A DNA stretch of 64,000 nucleotides from Agapanthus africanus (taxonomy: Eukaryota > Streptophyta > Magnoliopsida > Asparagales > Amaryllidaceae): assembly GCA_030015575.1 (NCBI GenBank), contig CM057347.1, positions 407,062,248 through 407,126,247 of the forward strand. Reading direction: 5' to 3'. Shown in pieces: positions 46,563 through 59,693 of this stretch. The notes under the pieces are model-generated. The model was not told the origin of the DNA. It saw only the letters and a program-made list of their open reading frames with translations, and made no database searches. Made by a program: the position numbers and the translations under genes. The stretch's first letter is position 1. Each line of letters starts with the position of its first letter.

Positions 46563-47871
46563 TGTAACACTTTGGAATGTGATTAGTATTAATTAAGCGT
46601 TAATGCGGGTTTTTAAGGAAAAGTTTAACAAATAGGGTTCCTCACATTTTATATCAATTAATTAATATTTTATTATTATTTGATATGGTTTGCACACACA
46701 CACGTGCATGTTAATGTGAGAGTTAGTTAGTTTTAATCTTGTTAAGAGACCAAGACACCTTAGTTAATCCTTGCCCTAATTTAACCTTGCCTTAGATATT
46801 TTTGGGTAAGAAATTATCTTTTGCTTTGGGTTGAGAGAGAGAGAGGTGGCAAGGTGAGTCAAGAGGCATTAATAGAGCATTAATGAGGTGAGGGGAGGAG
46901 AGTGAGTGTAAGGTTTTGATTCACACTATACCCACCTCTCACCAATTAAACTCTCTCACTCTATCATTTTCTCTCACTCTCTATTATTGCTCATTTCCTT
47001 CAACCCCAAACTGAACCCTCACCTCCCACTTCACAAATCCTTGCTGAAGTTCACAAAAATCCATGGAAAACACTTCAAATATCTTGATTTACCACTAAGT
47101 TGCCTTGGAGCTCGGAAAGCTAGGATTTTTGAGCAAGAGTGGCTAGGTAATGATCTCTAAACTGATATTTAGGAGTTATTTTGTTGTGTTGCCTTGAAGT
47201 TATGGTTTAGAACACTAAAGGTAGTGTTTTGTACAAATATCGTATTTTTAGTTTCAACTTTGAGTCTCTGTGATCTGCTGTAGAACAAGGTGTTTTCTGG
47301 AAAAGTTCCCATCACAGTGACCTAGTGTTGTGACCTAGAACCCACCATAAAAACCTGAGACCACCCCTTAAATTTTGGGCCGCAGATTTATTAGTTCTGG
47401 CCGCAAATTGCAGCCAGAGTGGGGGCTGGGGTGTTGAATCTTTATCGTGGGGTCTCTGGGGTTGCTTGTGGTCTCGTGGTACATGCAACTTTCACCAATT
47501 TCTAGTATATCAAAATCTGGGACCACTTTGCTATATTCTAGTGTTTTGAGTACGCGTGTTACGTTATCCGACACGGTTCGTGATCTGGTGTGCTGCTACA
47601 CTTGGGCTGGTGTTGGTGTGTCGTCACGCACATTAGCCATTAGACGAACACTTGTGGGTTGGATTGGAGTTGGTGCGTTGGTCAAACGTCTTGTGTACAT
47701 GATATTGATTGATTTCTGAGATTTGCACCGGTTATGTTTTGTGTTAATAGGATCGCAGGCGGGGACTTCGGACGCTGCGAAGAAAGGGAAGCAGGCGATT
47801 AGATATACCTAGCCCGCGACTGTCGCTGAGTAGATTTAACATCTACGGAGAATTCACCCGCATGGCGTTAT

Positions 47872-49170
47872 GCATCAGGGCTAGATATGATATGATATTA
47901 GCCGCATGTTTATATTGCACATATAGAGTTTGCGTATAAACTTCATTGCATTTTATTACTTGTTGTGCTTGGACTTGTACCCTTTGGATACTGCACTATT
48001 ATTGACGGTTCATGTTGCACGAGCACTGATTGTATGCCACCCACACCGTCAATAATTGCCATGACACACACAAAACACATACATATATGATATTGTTTGG
48101 TTAGGGACATTGAGACATTGATTCATATTCCATTGTGCATATGACATATAGCATACCTGTATACCTACATGCTTACACATATGCCTTACTATGCCTACAT
48201 GAATACACATACCTGGAGGGTATTGTATCATTATTGACATGTATATACATATACCTAGCTTGATATAGCCACACACATACCTGGAGGGTATTACATCATT
48301 ATTGATAGGTAGATACACACATCTTTCTATACCGACATGGGTACACATACTTAGCTATAACTACATGTTCACCTTTATATGATGTTGCGTTTGGTTTCGG
48401 AGAAATTAGGAACCGCATGATATATTTAATAACTTGTTGCAGTTAAATAGCGGTTTTTCCTTTATATGCTCATATTACTGTTTCATGTTGCATATATTAT
48501 ATTTCATGGTTTTCGTATTGATATATGGATTTCATATGATATTTCCTGGATGTTTTTCTCCTGGGTATATATATCAGTGGTATGGGACGTTGATATATAT
48601 ACATGTATATATATATATCAGTGGTATAGGACGCTGTTATATATATGTACACCTATATAATATATATCATCATAATGATCTTTGCATGTATTCTTATTCA
48701 TTGCGGGGCTGATGTGCCCGATATGAGGGGCCGATGTGCCCGATGTGAGGGGCAGATGTGCCCGATATGAGGGCCGATTTGAGGGAATTTGGGGATTTAG
48801 ATTGTCTTGATGGACACTGGTTCGCCACGATGATGATTCCGTGAGGATGACATGTTTTATCCCATACTCCGCATTTATTTGATTTGCACTTGCTTTATGT
48901 ATTAGTAGTACCTGATAGAGTGCCTTTCATGACTGTTGCATATACATATTGTCGTACTTATGCTATCAGATTACATGTGATAGATTATCGCTGTTAGTAC
49001 ATACTTGCGATTACAGTATGATGTTATTTACTATTCATGAGTTGGCAACTCACCCACATTGTACCGCAGGGTTTTTCAGGTCTGATCATCAGAGTGATCG
49101 CGGCAGGGCGCCTTTTTACTCATCGTGGCGAACATGTCATGCTATCAGATTACATGTATTCTTATTCATT
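47872..49170 (+). repeat. LTR-internal tandem duplication, unit 1 (1,299 bp)
   Basis: GCATCAGGGCTAGATATGAT recurs at 49171. Unit 1 runs to TATTCATT at 49170. Unit 2 runs 49171-49939 and continues at 59694-60470 after Copia-II. The junction shares TATTCATTGC with an internal site at about 48698, pointing to unequal exchange or slipped repair. Confidence 0.85.
48704..48775 (+). repeat. ~22-bp GAGGGGCCGATGTGCCCGAT repeats, block 1
   Basis: Three to four units of a G-rich minisatellite inside duplication unit 1. The same repeats recur at 59760-59833 and 60036-60128 in unit 2, where the array is longer. Confidence 0.8.
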
Positions 49171-49939
49171 GCATCAGGGCTAGATATGATATGATATTAG
49201 CCGCAGGTTTATATTGCACATATAGAGTTTGCGTATAAACTTCATTGCATATTATTACTTGTTGTGCTTGGACTTGTACCCTTTGGACACTGCACCATTA
49301 TTGACGGTTCATGTTGCACGAGCACTGATTGTATGCCACCCACACCGTCAATAATTGCCATGACACGGACAACACACATACATATATGATATTGTTTGGT
49401 TAGAGACATTGAGACATTGATTCATATTCCATTATGCATATAACATATAGCATACCTGTATATCTACATGCTTACACATATGCCTTACTATGCCTACATG
49501 AATACACATACCTGGAGGGTATTGTATCATTATTGATATGTATATACATATACCTAGCTTTATATAGCTACACACATACCTGGAGGGTATTACATCATTA
49601 TTGATAGGTAGATACACACATCTTTCTATATCGACATGGGTACGCATCCCTGGCTATAACTACATGTTCACCTTTATATGATGTTGCGTTTGGTTTCGGA
49701 GAAATTAGGAACCGCATGATATATTTAATAACTTGGTGCAGTTAAATAGCGGTTTATCCTTTATATGCTCATATTTCTGTTTCATGTTGCATATATTATA
49801 TTTCATGGTTTACGCATCGATATATGGATTTCATATGATGTTTCCTGGATGTTTTGCTCCTGGGTATATATATCAGTGGTATGGGACGCTGATATATATA
49901 CATGTATATATATATATCAATGGTATGGGACGCTGTTAT
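49171..49939 (+). repeat. LTR-internal tandem duplication, unit 2 (left piece)
   Basis: Closely matches 47872-48645. It is broken at GTTAT (49935-49939) by Copia-II and resumes at 59694. Confidence 0.85.
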
Positions 49940-51953
49940 TGTTGGATATAATGCCCTCAGAGTCAATTATTGGATCACATGCACGTGATTGCAATGATTG
50001 AGAGAGGACCTATGCCGGTAGGACAGTCTTACTCAAGATGATAGTATGCTATCTGGTTTATCTTTATCATCGTGTACCGCTTTAGGTAAACTTACAGGTC
50101 GCTATTACACGTTGATAGAGCCCTTAGGATTCTTGCTTGACTGCCAGCAGTATGATGGCGATCATATACGTGGGAGCTAGGGTCTATAAGCACATCCTTA
50201 AAGTAGTCCCTAGTCGTGGGAGTTTCGAGACTGGGCATCGATACTCCATTAGGAGACTAGCGTATACAGTCGAGACACCAACGAGGTGCGGTGACTGGTC
50301 TCATAAGACATTGGTGTCAGTTGGTTCACCTAAGATGTATATAGGTGCTCATTGGGTTATGAGTACACCGGACAGGACTCGCCGGGAATATGCTAGTTGG
50401 TATTATACCTGACGTCAGATAGCAGTTCCCTGGTGACATGTGTACAGGTTAGTTCATCAACCTGAGATCGTTATTTGTCTCGTGTGAGTTCCCACTGTTC
50501 TTTGATTACTACCCTACCACGGCTCAAAGGAGTCGTGCAAACAGGTTTTAGTTGGGTACAGTCCCGAGCCACATGGAGGCAGTGAGTGGATCGGCAGGGG
50601 TTTCGTCTCTCCCGGTATTGCGGGTGAGATAGCGCTGTGTCTAGGAGAGCCATTACACGAAGTCCTTGGCCAAGGCAGGAGATTTACCGGTAGGTATTCC
50701 AGTAGTATCTCAGGGTGTTCTGGGCTACACTCCGACACGACTTGTACCGCTTTTGGGGGTCTGACTTTTACCAACCCTCAGGCCCGCCATGCGATGCTCA
50801 TAGACGAACGGACCGGACTGTACGGATATTGTCACTGACATGCTCAGTAGGGTGTCAGGATGAGTTCGCTCATCGACCTCCCTTTTGGTCAGTACCTGGT
50901 AGCCCGTTACGTACAGCTAGTACCTCTGACGTGCTAGTGGTTAAATCCACAGCCAATGTATTGACGAGTCTTTAGAGTCCCCCACAGACAGTTTTTAAGT
51001 TTTGGGCTAAACGTTGTAGAGCCCGTATGATATATGGCAGGGTCCGATCATATACGTGCAGTAGTGCACGGATCATGATCGGGCGGATCATACTAGTGGG
51101 TTTTGGTTTAAGCCGGATCCTAGTATTAGATTTGTTGGATTACTTTAGTCTCGTCGCATTCGCATTCAGTCGGAATGCGGATGCAGGTATATATATACAG
51201 GTGAGGGGTATCCTTCTGATCCGTCACGTGTTTACTTTAGATGTTGCCGTATCTTTTTGTTGTTGCAAACATTTGGAATAATGTTTGTTAATGGAAATTA
51301 TGAGCATAAAATCATGGTTAAGATCATTAATTTTGACACATGCACAAGTGATGACTCATGGTCTCTTTTCTTGTGCATGTGTCACATTATATGATGGATT
51401 TATGAGTTGATTTGATGAAAGGAGAGAGAGGGGCAGCCAAGGGCAAGGTTGGTTCTTGTATTATTCTCTTCTTGCTCTCTTTTTATCATATGAAACACAA
51501 AAAAGAAAGATAGCCTCTTCTTCTTCTTCTTCCTCTAGCTCATAATCTCCATTAATGGCAACACCTTCAACCTCCATCCAAATCAATGGATGCAAGAGAC
51601 AAAGTGATCACAAACATTCTCTACAACACCTTGGATACGTCGGCTAGCACACTTCGTGCCCGAGTTGCTTCGGACGAAGCGGGAGCCCGTAAAAAGACTC
51701 GAAGATGTGGTGCCCTTTCCGACGAGGAGATCAAGACCGGAGATGCCGCGAGGAGCTTGGGATGGTGGCCAAAGACCGTAGGACACCGATCGATCGGTAT
51801 AGCTTTCCAACCCTCTCTCTAAATAGCTAGTTGTGGGTTAATGGTTCGATCCGGGTTTTAAGCATACGATAGCGCCGGTTTCTAGTTTGAAAAAGTTTTC
51901 GTTTCCGCATTTTGGCCTCGTACAGACGGCCGGGACGCTACCGTAGTCTTACA
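49940..51953 (+). mobile_element. Copia-II 5' LTR
   Basis: TGTTGGATATAATGCC to CCGTAGTCTTACA. It contains a 78-codon frame (51586-51822, MDARDKVITNIL...) that is also open in the 3' LTR at 59321-59557. This may be chance in young copies. Confidence 0.92.
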
Positions 51954-51966
51954 TGGTATCAGAGCC
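51954..51966 (+). promoter_or_regulatory. Copia-II primer-binding site
   Basis: TGGTATCAGAGCC directly after the LTR is a perfect plant methionine-tRNA primer site. Confidence 0.9.
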
Positions 51967-53690
51967 ACACCATTAACCTTTGGTAGCTTTCTCTAACGTG
52001 TTTAGAACTTCGATCGAACGAATTTTCTAAAAACTGCATTTCCAAGTCACAGTTTCTGTCGAATTTTTCCTGTGGTCAAAAAATTATTTAGTGTGTTGCA
52101 GAAAAACAGGCAGGGTTTTTAAGAGTTTTGTGAAAATTTGGTAAAGTGATCGTATTATTACGCCGCGGAACCGCGGCCATACCCTTGTTTTGGCCGCGGT
52201 TCAACCGCAGTAAAGATCCTTCACTGCACCAAATTTTGTACAGTGCTCTCTGAGTTGGAAATGGGGTTTCTGGTATTTTTTGTTTGGGCCCAGATTTGTT
52301 TGAATACTGGGTATTGTGCTTAGGGCCCACTTCGGGAAATTTTGTCGATCGAAGATTTAAATATGTTGGTTCACAGTATTTACATTATATCTGCGACCGT
52401 GAATGTCATTTGATCGGTAAATCTTATCTAATTGCTATAGTTCTTTTAGACGGATTTGTGAACGTGACATTCACGTTGATGTTCTGTGTTGTGCTGTGAT
52501 ATTGCGGATTTGTCGTGGTGGATAGCCTGGATGCAGTGGTAGTACAGTTTGGTTGTATTTGTACATTTGATATTGCGGGGAGAGCATCCGACATGTGGAC
52601 TGCCGTCACTGCCTGTTTGTATATTATTCTTTTAGGGCATGACCGGGCTGAGGTCGATGTACCCGTTGTATATATTTTACTTTCTGTACTAGGATTACCC
52701 CGCGGAGGGGTGCATGGGTAGCCGGGTTCTAAAGGGCAACGGGCCCTATCTCATGGCTTTGAGACGGAGGGGGCTTCACTCTAGAATTGGCGGGCTATTC
52801 TCCGCACTCGTAGAGGGTACAGGTTGACCCAAGGAGGGGTGCTCAAGTTACCGGATTCCGTGAAGTGCTGGGTGGTCCATTCACTTTGTTGAAGGGGGCT
52901 GCCTCGCTTCAGGTTTTGGCGGGTAACTTGCCGCGCCCGTATGGGTCTAGGATTTCATTACACAGGCTATCCACACGACCAGGGGAACGTCGGGTTTCAG
53001 TAGTGGCTCTATGAAACCCGGGGCTCCCAGATTATCTGTATTGTTCCGTGATGCTTATTACATTTCTGTGATGTTGCATTTTATCACGCCTTGAGCGAAT
53101 ATTATATATTGATATATATACTAGCAGATGTTGTATATGTTTTACACCCGCGCTAGTCCAGTCCTCGCTCTGTCGTTAGTTAAGTAACCTAACGGGTGAT
53201 GACGGGACCCAGTGGCGAATGCGGATGGCATATATGTACATCGTATTTTCGTTCTTTTGTGGTGTGATTAATTGATGGGACTGCATTGATTCGGATCAAT
53301 GCAAGCTAAACAAACCTGTTCGATGTTGTTGGAACATTTTTCAAAAAGTTGTTATTGCAAGGACGTTCTCTTTTGTTTTGCACAGTGGTATTCGGTTATG
53401 AATATTCAGCACCTCAGTCGACGAGGCAAGGGCCGAGATCCCTTCACCGGGAGTGACCCCTTGGACAGAAGTTTGCGTTAGGGTAATAATTTCACTATAG
53501 CCGATTACTTTTTGCTTTGCATCGTGGTATTCAGTTGGAATATCCTGCACCTCATTTTATGGGGAAAGAGCCGGGATCCCTTCACCGAGAGTGACCCCTT
53601 TAGAAAAGGTTTTCGCCACTATATTTTTATAAAAAGCTATCCGGTTCCTTCAATGATATCAAGTTCATTACGTTAAAGGTTTTTCGCCAA
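51967..53690 (+). other. Copia-II leader with internal duplications
   Basis: Non-coding. It contains two related blocks of about 40 bp (TAGAATTGGCGGGCTATTCT near 52783 and TTTTGGCGGGTAACTTGCCG near 52914). It also has a ~120-bp block present twice (about 53366-53475 and 53508-53610, sharing GATCCCTTCACCG-GAGTGACCCC). A CCGCGG-rich part lies at 52160-52200. Where gag should begin is not recognisable. Confidence 0.5.
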
Positions 53691-54060
53691 AAACCATTCA
53701 TAGCCCTCCGTCATTTCAGACGGGTAGCACTTAGTATTCATGCTATGTTTGTTGGCCAAAGTCAAGGCATAGTGTATGGTAGTTATTTGTTACTTTTCTG
53801 TTGCATAGATAGATGCGTTGGTTTGGGACAGTCGTACTGCTTTGTTGGCCAAAGTCAAGGGTAGGTACGGGTGGGTTCAAATTAACCTGGATAATGACGG
53901 GTAGAAATTGACATGTGACTTATGATTTGTTGGCCAAAGTCAAGGTCATAAGAGCATGGGGTAAAAATCACATCGGGAGTTTCTAAAGAAACTGAAACTT
54001 TCCAGATATGCGCGTACCTTCTGGAGTGTGATAACGTGAGTGGATTCCATCACGTTATCA
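53691..54060 (+). repeat. Hairpin cluster with a conserved 20-nt loop (three copies)
   Basis: TTTGTTGGCCAAAGTCAAGG occurs at 53748-53767, 53841-53860 and 53926-53945. Each copy is flanked by a different complementary pair: CTATG/CATAG, then CGTAC...GTACG (with a bulge), then CTTATGA/TCATAAG. Other hairpins lie at 53708-53723, 53978-53993, 54001-54025 and 54029-54060; the last has an 11-bp perfect stem. Confidence 0.65.
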
Positions 54061-54339
54061 TGCAATGATAGTTGGATCCCAATTCCTACTGATGAGTTGG
54101 TTTACTCCTCCAGCGATCCCGACTAATTCTTCTTTGGAGGAGAATTTGATGTTACAGTCGGAGGTTTCCTGATTAGATAAATTGATGAGCATTCTGATCT
54201 AGGTTAGAGTGCACGCTGAGTGTTTCTTCTCTCTCTCTCTTTGGCAGCGACCATGGTCTGACCCTGACTATGACTCAGTAACCAAAGTTAACCGAACTTT
54301 CTTAAAACACTGGCTTTTGGATTATCTGAGTTTCATACC

Positions 54340-55125
54340 TCATTGCCACTCCTACTTTTACCCTTTTCTCCAGAACACCCCGTATTATTACGAACGTCCA
54401 CTTCCATTGGATAAAACCATCGTATGGTTATATATGAACTCGAAGGAACTTGTTCCAGATTCGAGGATGGTTTCCGGTTCTGGAGAAAATGAATAAGACT
54501 ATTCAGTTGTCTTTTCCTTTTACCTTCTCTCAGGTTGCGAGTGCTCCTAGGATTAGGACAGTACACCTATTACGCTTAATAGATAGTCTTCTTCCAAACC
54601 ATAGGCTGGTGCTGAACGGTAGGGAATGAAGAAAACCATTTAGCCTAAAAAGGTGTACAGAAGGTATTATGTAAAGACAAATAAAGGGATTAGTAAGAGG
54701 GCAAAGTAAATTGCGACTGCTATTCACGACCAAACCAAGTATTTCTTCGCCACTCCTATTTCACCTTTGTATTTCTCCAGGACACTCCGTATCACTACGA
54801 AGATCCACAGTTTATTGGATACTCCATCGTATGGTTATATACGAACTCGAAGGAACTTATTCCAGTTCGGGGATGGATTCTGGTTCAGGAGAAATAGGAA
54901 TAAGGTTTTATTCAGTTGTCTTTTATCTTTACCTTCTCTTGGGTTGCGAGTGCTCCTAGGATTAGGACAGTACACCTATTACACTTAATGGATAGTCTTC
55001 TTCCAAATCATAGGCTGGTGCCGAACGGTAGGGAAGGAAGAAAACCATTTAGCCTAACGATGGTGTACAGAAGATAATGACTAAAGACATATAAAGGGAT
55101 TTGGAGAGATAGCAAAAAAATATAC
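54340..55125 (+). repeat. ~400-bp tandem duplication in Copia-II
   Basis: CCACTCCTA...TCTCCAG, GGTTATATA-GAACTCGAAGGAAC and GAGTGCTCCTAGGATTAGGAC occur in the same order from 54346 and from 54750, an offset of about 404 bp. The ORFs across the copies are short and inconsistent. Confidence 0.75.
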
Positions 55126-56499
55126 GGTTATAGTTGTGAATCTGATAATGGAAGAGGCATTACTAAGAATACCCGGATACCCCTTCGAAACATTCATATG
55201 TTTCAGTTTCACTGTGTATTGTTAAAAGAAAACTGATTTCCCAATTAGCCCTTGCTCCAGGGTATGTATTTACCAGGTTTGATTCTCACATCTTACAGAT
55301 GATGAGTGGGAGTAAGTTATTAGAAATTGGGTGATCATCCTCATTATATCGGGATTCGTTGTAATTGGTGATATTTGAGGAAATCGCATGGGTTGTTTGC
55401 CGGACGGCAAATATTTGGTTTTGAATATCCGTTATGCACCAATTTCAAATTGATATATATGTACGTTTATTTTTATAAAGTGAGATATAACTTTTTGAAA
55501 TTATATCCATGACATTTACCTATATCAGTGGATGGTTAGGTAAGGAGCATTAAACAGCGGTGTAATTCTTCTTAACCATAAGTACAGTTTTCAACCTACG
55601 ACACACAGAGAATGAGTTATTAGACTCAGGGGACTTATACAGAGTATTGTATGTTGTCCAGTGTCCATTAGGACAGAGGGGTTGGTACTCGTACTATATT
55701 CTGTTTACTTGTGACTTCTCTAGTTCTTAGACATGTGTTTCGTAGAAATGCAAGGTATAAGTTTTGAGAAGTTATAGGTATAAGAATAAAGTAGAGAACC
55801 AGGTGTTGCAAGTATCAGAATTCTTCAAGGTGATCAAAGATGTAGATACTTGTGTATGGTATTCAGTTGATAGTAATGATTAAGAGAACTTGCTTCTCTT
55901 TCAGGTTGCTCATAATTGGAAGCATTCCTAAGTTGAGTAATGCTGATCGGCCTCTCTCCATTTAGTTGACATGCACTGGAGACAGCTTCATGATTTGAAT
56001 CTGGTTCCAATTAAATCAGTGCCTCTTTTTCTATATTGGATATATAATAGTTCATATCTTAACATTGTTAAGGTACGGGGAGTTGTCCGGCTTATGCTTA
56101 AAACCAGACTTTGGATAACTCAAGGCACGTTTCTGTAATGGCTGTTTGTGGGTTGATCCGGGCTATGACGAGAGTTTACTTTCTTCCATCTGGAAGATCA
56201 ATAGTGATATTGTTCCTGACTCGCCACAGTTTTAATAAAAATGGACTTTTTTCAGAAAACAGTAGTGGGAGTATGGTAGAACTGGTAGTGATCCCAGAAC
56301 CGCAAATGATTACTAAAAATTTGATAAGAACTTAAAGATTCAATCTGGTTTGACATTCCATTGGCCACTCCGCAGATATGGTGGGTAACCTCAGGCACTC
56401 GAGAGGTACTTCGGTATGCTCAAGGACGGTGACAGGGAGGTTCTTGTTTACCCAGATTTTTCACTACTGTTGTTCCAGGCTATGAGACCCGGCAGGAGG

Positions 56500-57260
56500 A
56501 TGAGTATAGCGTCGTTCTAAACCAGCTTTAGAAGTGCACATGTATATGACTCTGCCAGAGGGTTGTCGTAGTCAGTGGGAGCAGCGGAAACATAGTGGAC
56601 AAGTAGCTTATGTCTATTTATGGACTAAAGCAGATATAGCGGAGATAGATCATCTATTTCTGAAGTGACAGTCATGGACTTTGACTTTATCATAATAGAG
56701 GATGGATCTGTTAAGAAAGTAGTAGGGTGTGATGTCCTGGTATTTGGATGACATACACAGAGTAGGAAGTGAAATTCCTATACTACGATCGGTTATACTT
56801 TGGTTGTCATACAGTGGTTTCTCCACATAGGATATGGATATTATATCAGATATTCTGGTCACTAGATCTATGGTTTTAGATCTAGATTTGGGTAGTTTTC
56901 CAATCTGGGTACTTAGACAGCATTCTAAAGGTGTTTTAGAATGGACGACTCCTGGCACGGTAGTGTACCTGCAGGTGATGGAGCCACCCTCTCTAAAGGT
57001 GTGTTACAGACTAAAGGGGAGAGGGATGTGTATGATTGGCAGATCACTTGCTTAGGCAATTGAGTCAATCATGAGATGTCAAGTACCACACCAGACGTTG
57101 TTTTTGCACTAGATGCGATAATGTGATATTAATCCTATCCTGGAGAAACGTTTGGAAGCAGTTTTAGAACATAAGTGGATGTTCTAGGGAAGTGATAACG
57201 ACAGCCTCTTTTAGGAGACAGTTATCATTCCAGGCTTCCAAGATGACCTGGATGACAGAG
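56500..57260 (+). pseudogene. Copia-II reverse transcriptase / RNase H remnant
   Basis: Recognisable Copia reverse transcriptase landmarks appear in order, in shifting frames. SIYGLKQ is at 56613-56633. YLDDI, the counterpart of the catalytic YVDD box, is at 56741-56755. TPDVVFALDA, the counterpart of TRPDIxxAV before RNase H, is at 57088-57117. Many stops and frame shifts separate them. Upstream integrase and gag domains could not be identified. The enzyme would copy element RNA into DNA; this copy cannot. Confidence 0.7.
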
Positions 57261-57661
57261 TGGCTGTCAGAGTTATAGTTTTCCCTCTGACGAGGGGTAG
57301 TATTTTGGACAGGTGGTCCAAGCGGATACTGAGGGAGGCATGGTGCAGGATACTGATTGGTTTTAGTTGACGATACAGTCTAAGAAGTTTGGATTTGGAG
57401 TTCATTCATGAACTAGGTCCCATCAAATATCCAGACATATTCTAAGACAGGTATTGCTCATTTCGGGAGATGGCTTTCTCCGCGAACTTGAGATAAAGAG
57501 AGACATAGAAAGAAACATCAGGGCGGATCCACTAGCTGAGGCTATTTCTCGAACGCAATAGTTTCGCAAACGAGCTTTGTGAGATTGATTAGTAGAGGAG
57601 TTGGGTGTTCGGTATCACACGGGCTGTGAGTATGCGACATCGCAATAATTAGCCTTGAGTG

Positions 57662-57673
57662 CAAGTGGGAGAT
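57662..57673 (+). promoter_or_regulatory. Copia-II polypurine tract
   Basis: CAAGTGGGAGAT directly precedes the TG of the 3' LTR, a standard Copia plus-strand priming site. Confidence 0.85.
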
Positions 57674-59688
57674 TGTTGGATATAGTGCCCTCAGAGTCAA
57701 TTATTGGATCACGGGCACCTTATTGCAATGATTGAGGGAGGACCTATGCCGGTAGGACAGTCTTACTCAAGATGATAGTATACTATCTGGTTTATCTTTA
57801 TCATCGTGTACTGCTTTAGGTGACCATACAGGTCGCTATTACACGTTGATAGAGCCCTTAGGATTCTTGCTTGATTGCCAGCAGTATGATGGCGATCATA
57901 TACGTGGGAGCTGGGGTCTATAAGCACATCCTTAAAGTGGTCCCTAGTCGTGGGAGTTTCGAGACTGGGCATCGATACTCCATTAGTAGACTAGTGTATA
58001 CAGTCGAGACCCCGACGAGGGGTGGTGGCTGGTCTCACAAGCCATTGGTGTCAGTTGGTTCACCTAAGATGTATACAGGTGCTCATTAGGTTATGAGCAC
58101 ACCGGACAGGACTCGCCGGGAACATGCTAGTTGGTATTATACCTGACGTCAGATAGCAGCTCTCTGGTGACATGTGTACAGGTTAGTTCATCGACCTGAG
58201 ATCGTTATTTGTCTCGTGTGAGTTCCCGCTGTGCTTTGATTACTACCCTACCACGGCTCAAAGGAGTCGTGCAAACAGGTTTTAGTTGGGTACAGTCTCG
58301 AGCCACATGGAGGCAGTGAGCGGATCGGCAGGGGTTTCGTCTCTCCCGGTATTGCGGGTGAGATCGCGCTGTGTCTAGGAGAGCCATTACACGAAGTCCT
58401 TGGCCAAGGCAGGAGATTTACCGGTAGGTATTCCAGTAGTATCTCAAGGTGTTTTGGGCTACACTCCGACACGACTTGTACCGCTTTTGGGGGTATGACT
58501 TTTACCAACCTCCTAGGCCCGCCATGCGATGCTCATAGACGAACGGACCGGACTGTACGGATATTATCACTGACAGGCTCAGTAGGGTGTCAGGATGAGA
58601 TCGCTCATCGACCTCCCTTTTGGTCAGTACCTGGTAGCCCGTTACGTACAGCTAGTACCTCTAACGTGCTAGTGGTTAAATCCACAGCCAATGTATTGAT
58701 GAGTCTTTAGAGTCCCCCACCGACAGTTTTCAAGTTTCGGGCGAAACGTTGTAGAGGCCGTATGATATATGGCAGGGTCCGATCATATACGTGCAGTAGT
58801 GCACGGAACATGATCGAGCGGATCATACTAGTGGGCTTTGGTTTAAGCCGGATCCAAGTATTAGATTTGTTGGATTACTTTAGTCTCGTCGCATCCGCAT
58901 TCAGTCGGAATGCGGATGCAGGTATGTATATACAGACGAGGGGTATCCTTGTGATCCGTCACGAGTTTACTTTAGATATTGCCGTATCTTTTTGTTGTTG
59001 CAAACATTTGGATTAATGTTTGTTAATGGAAATTATGAGCATAAAATCATGGTTAAGATCATTAATTGTGACACATGCACAAGTGATGACTCATGGTCTC
59101 TTTTCTTGTGCATGTGTCACATTATATGATGGATTTGTGAGTTGATTTGATGAGAGGAGAGAGAGGGGCAGCCAAGGGTAAGGTTGGCTCTTGTATTATT
59201 CTCTTCTTGCTCTCTTTTTATCATATGAAACACAAAAAAGAAAGATAGCCTCTTCTTCTTTTTCTTCCTCTAGCTCATAATCTCCATTAATGGAAACACC
59301 TTCAACCTCCATCCAAATCAATGGATACAAGAGACAAAGTGATCACAAACATTCTCCACAACACATTGGACACGTCGGCTAGCACACTTCGTGCCCGAGT
59401 TGCTTCGGACGAAGCTGGAGCCCGTAAAAAGGCTCGAAGATGTGGTGCCCTTTCCGATGAGGAGATCAAGACCGGAGATGCCGCGAGGAGCTTGGGATGG
59501 TGGCCAAAGACTGAAGGACACCGATCGATCGGTATAGCTTTCCAACCTTCTCTCTAGATAGCTTGTTGTAGGTTAATGGTTCGATCCAGGTTTTAAGCAT
59601 ACGATAGCACCGGTTTCTAGTTTGAAAAAGTTTTCGTTTCCGCATTTTGGCCTCGTACAGACGGCCGGGGCTCTACCGTAGTGTTACA
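57674..59688 (+). mobile_element. Copia-II 3' LTR
   Basis: 2,015 bp, TGTTGGATATAGTGCC to CCGTAGTGTTACA, pairing with 49940-51953 and followed by the target duplication GTTAT. Confidence 0.92.
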
Positions 59689-59693
59689 GTTAT

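Larger units (their letters stand above)
49940..59688 (+). mobile_element. Copia-II LTR retrotransposon, complete but decayed
   Basis: 9,749 bp with LTRs of 2,014 and 2,015 bp, a perfect target duplication GTTAT (49935-49939 and 59689-59693), a primer site TGGTATCAGAGCC at 51954 and a polypurine tract CAAGTGGGAGAT at 57662-57673. Both LTRs align closely, so insertion was later than that of Copia-I. The interior has a 1.3-kb leader shared with Copia-I, several local duplications, and reverse transcriptase remnants near its 3' end. No long ORF survives. Confidence 0.92.

Noticed and set aside
50137..51281. Several 60-90 codon ORFs in the Copia-II LTRs, duplicated at 57871-59016
   Set aside because: They recur only because the LTRs are near-identical; they show no domain and are broken in the older family members.
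52088..52330. Minus-strand ORF in the Copia-II leader
   Set aside because: It lies between the primer site and the position where gag should start, has no domain, and is opposite to the element's transcription.
53748..53945. Repeated peptide (CWPKSR-type) encoded by the three 20-nt copies
   Set aside because: The surrounding frame has stops and spacing of 93 and 85 bp, so the copies do not share one reading frame; the DNA/RNA hairpin pattern explains them better.
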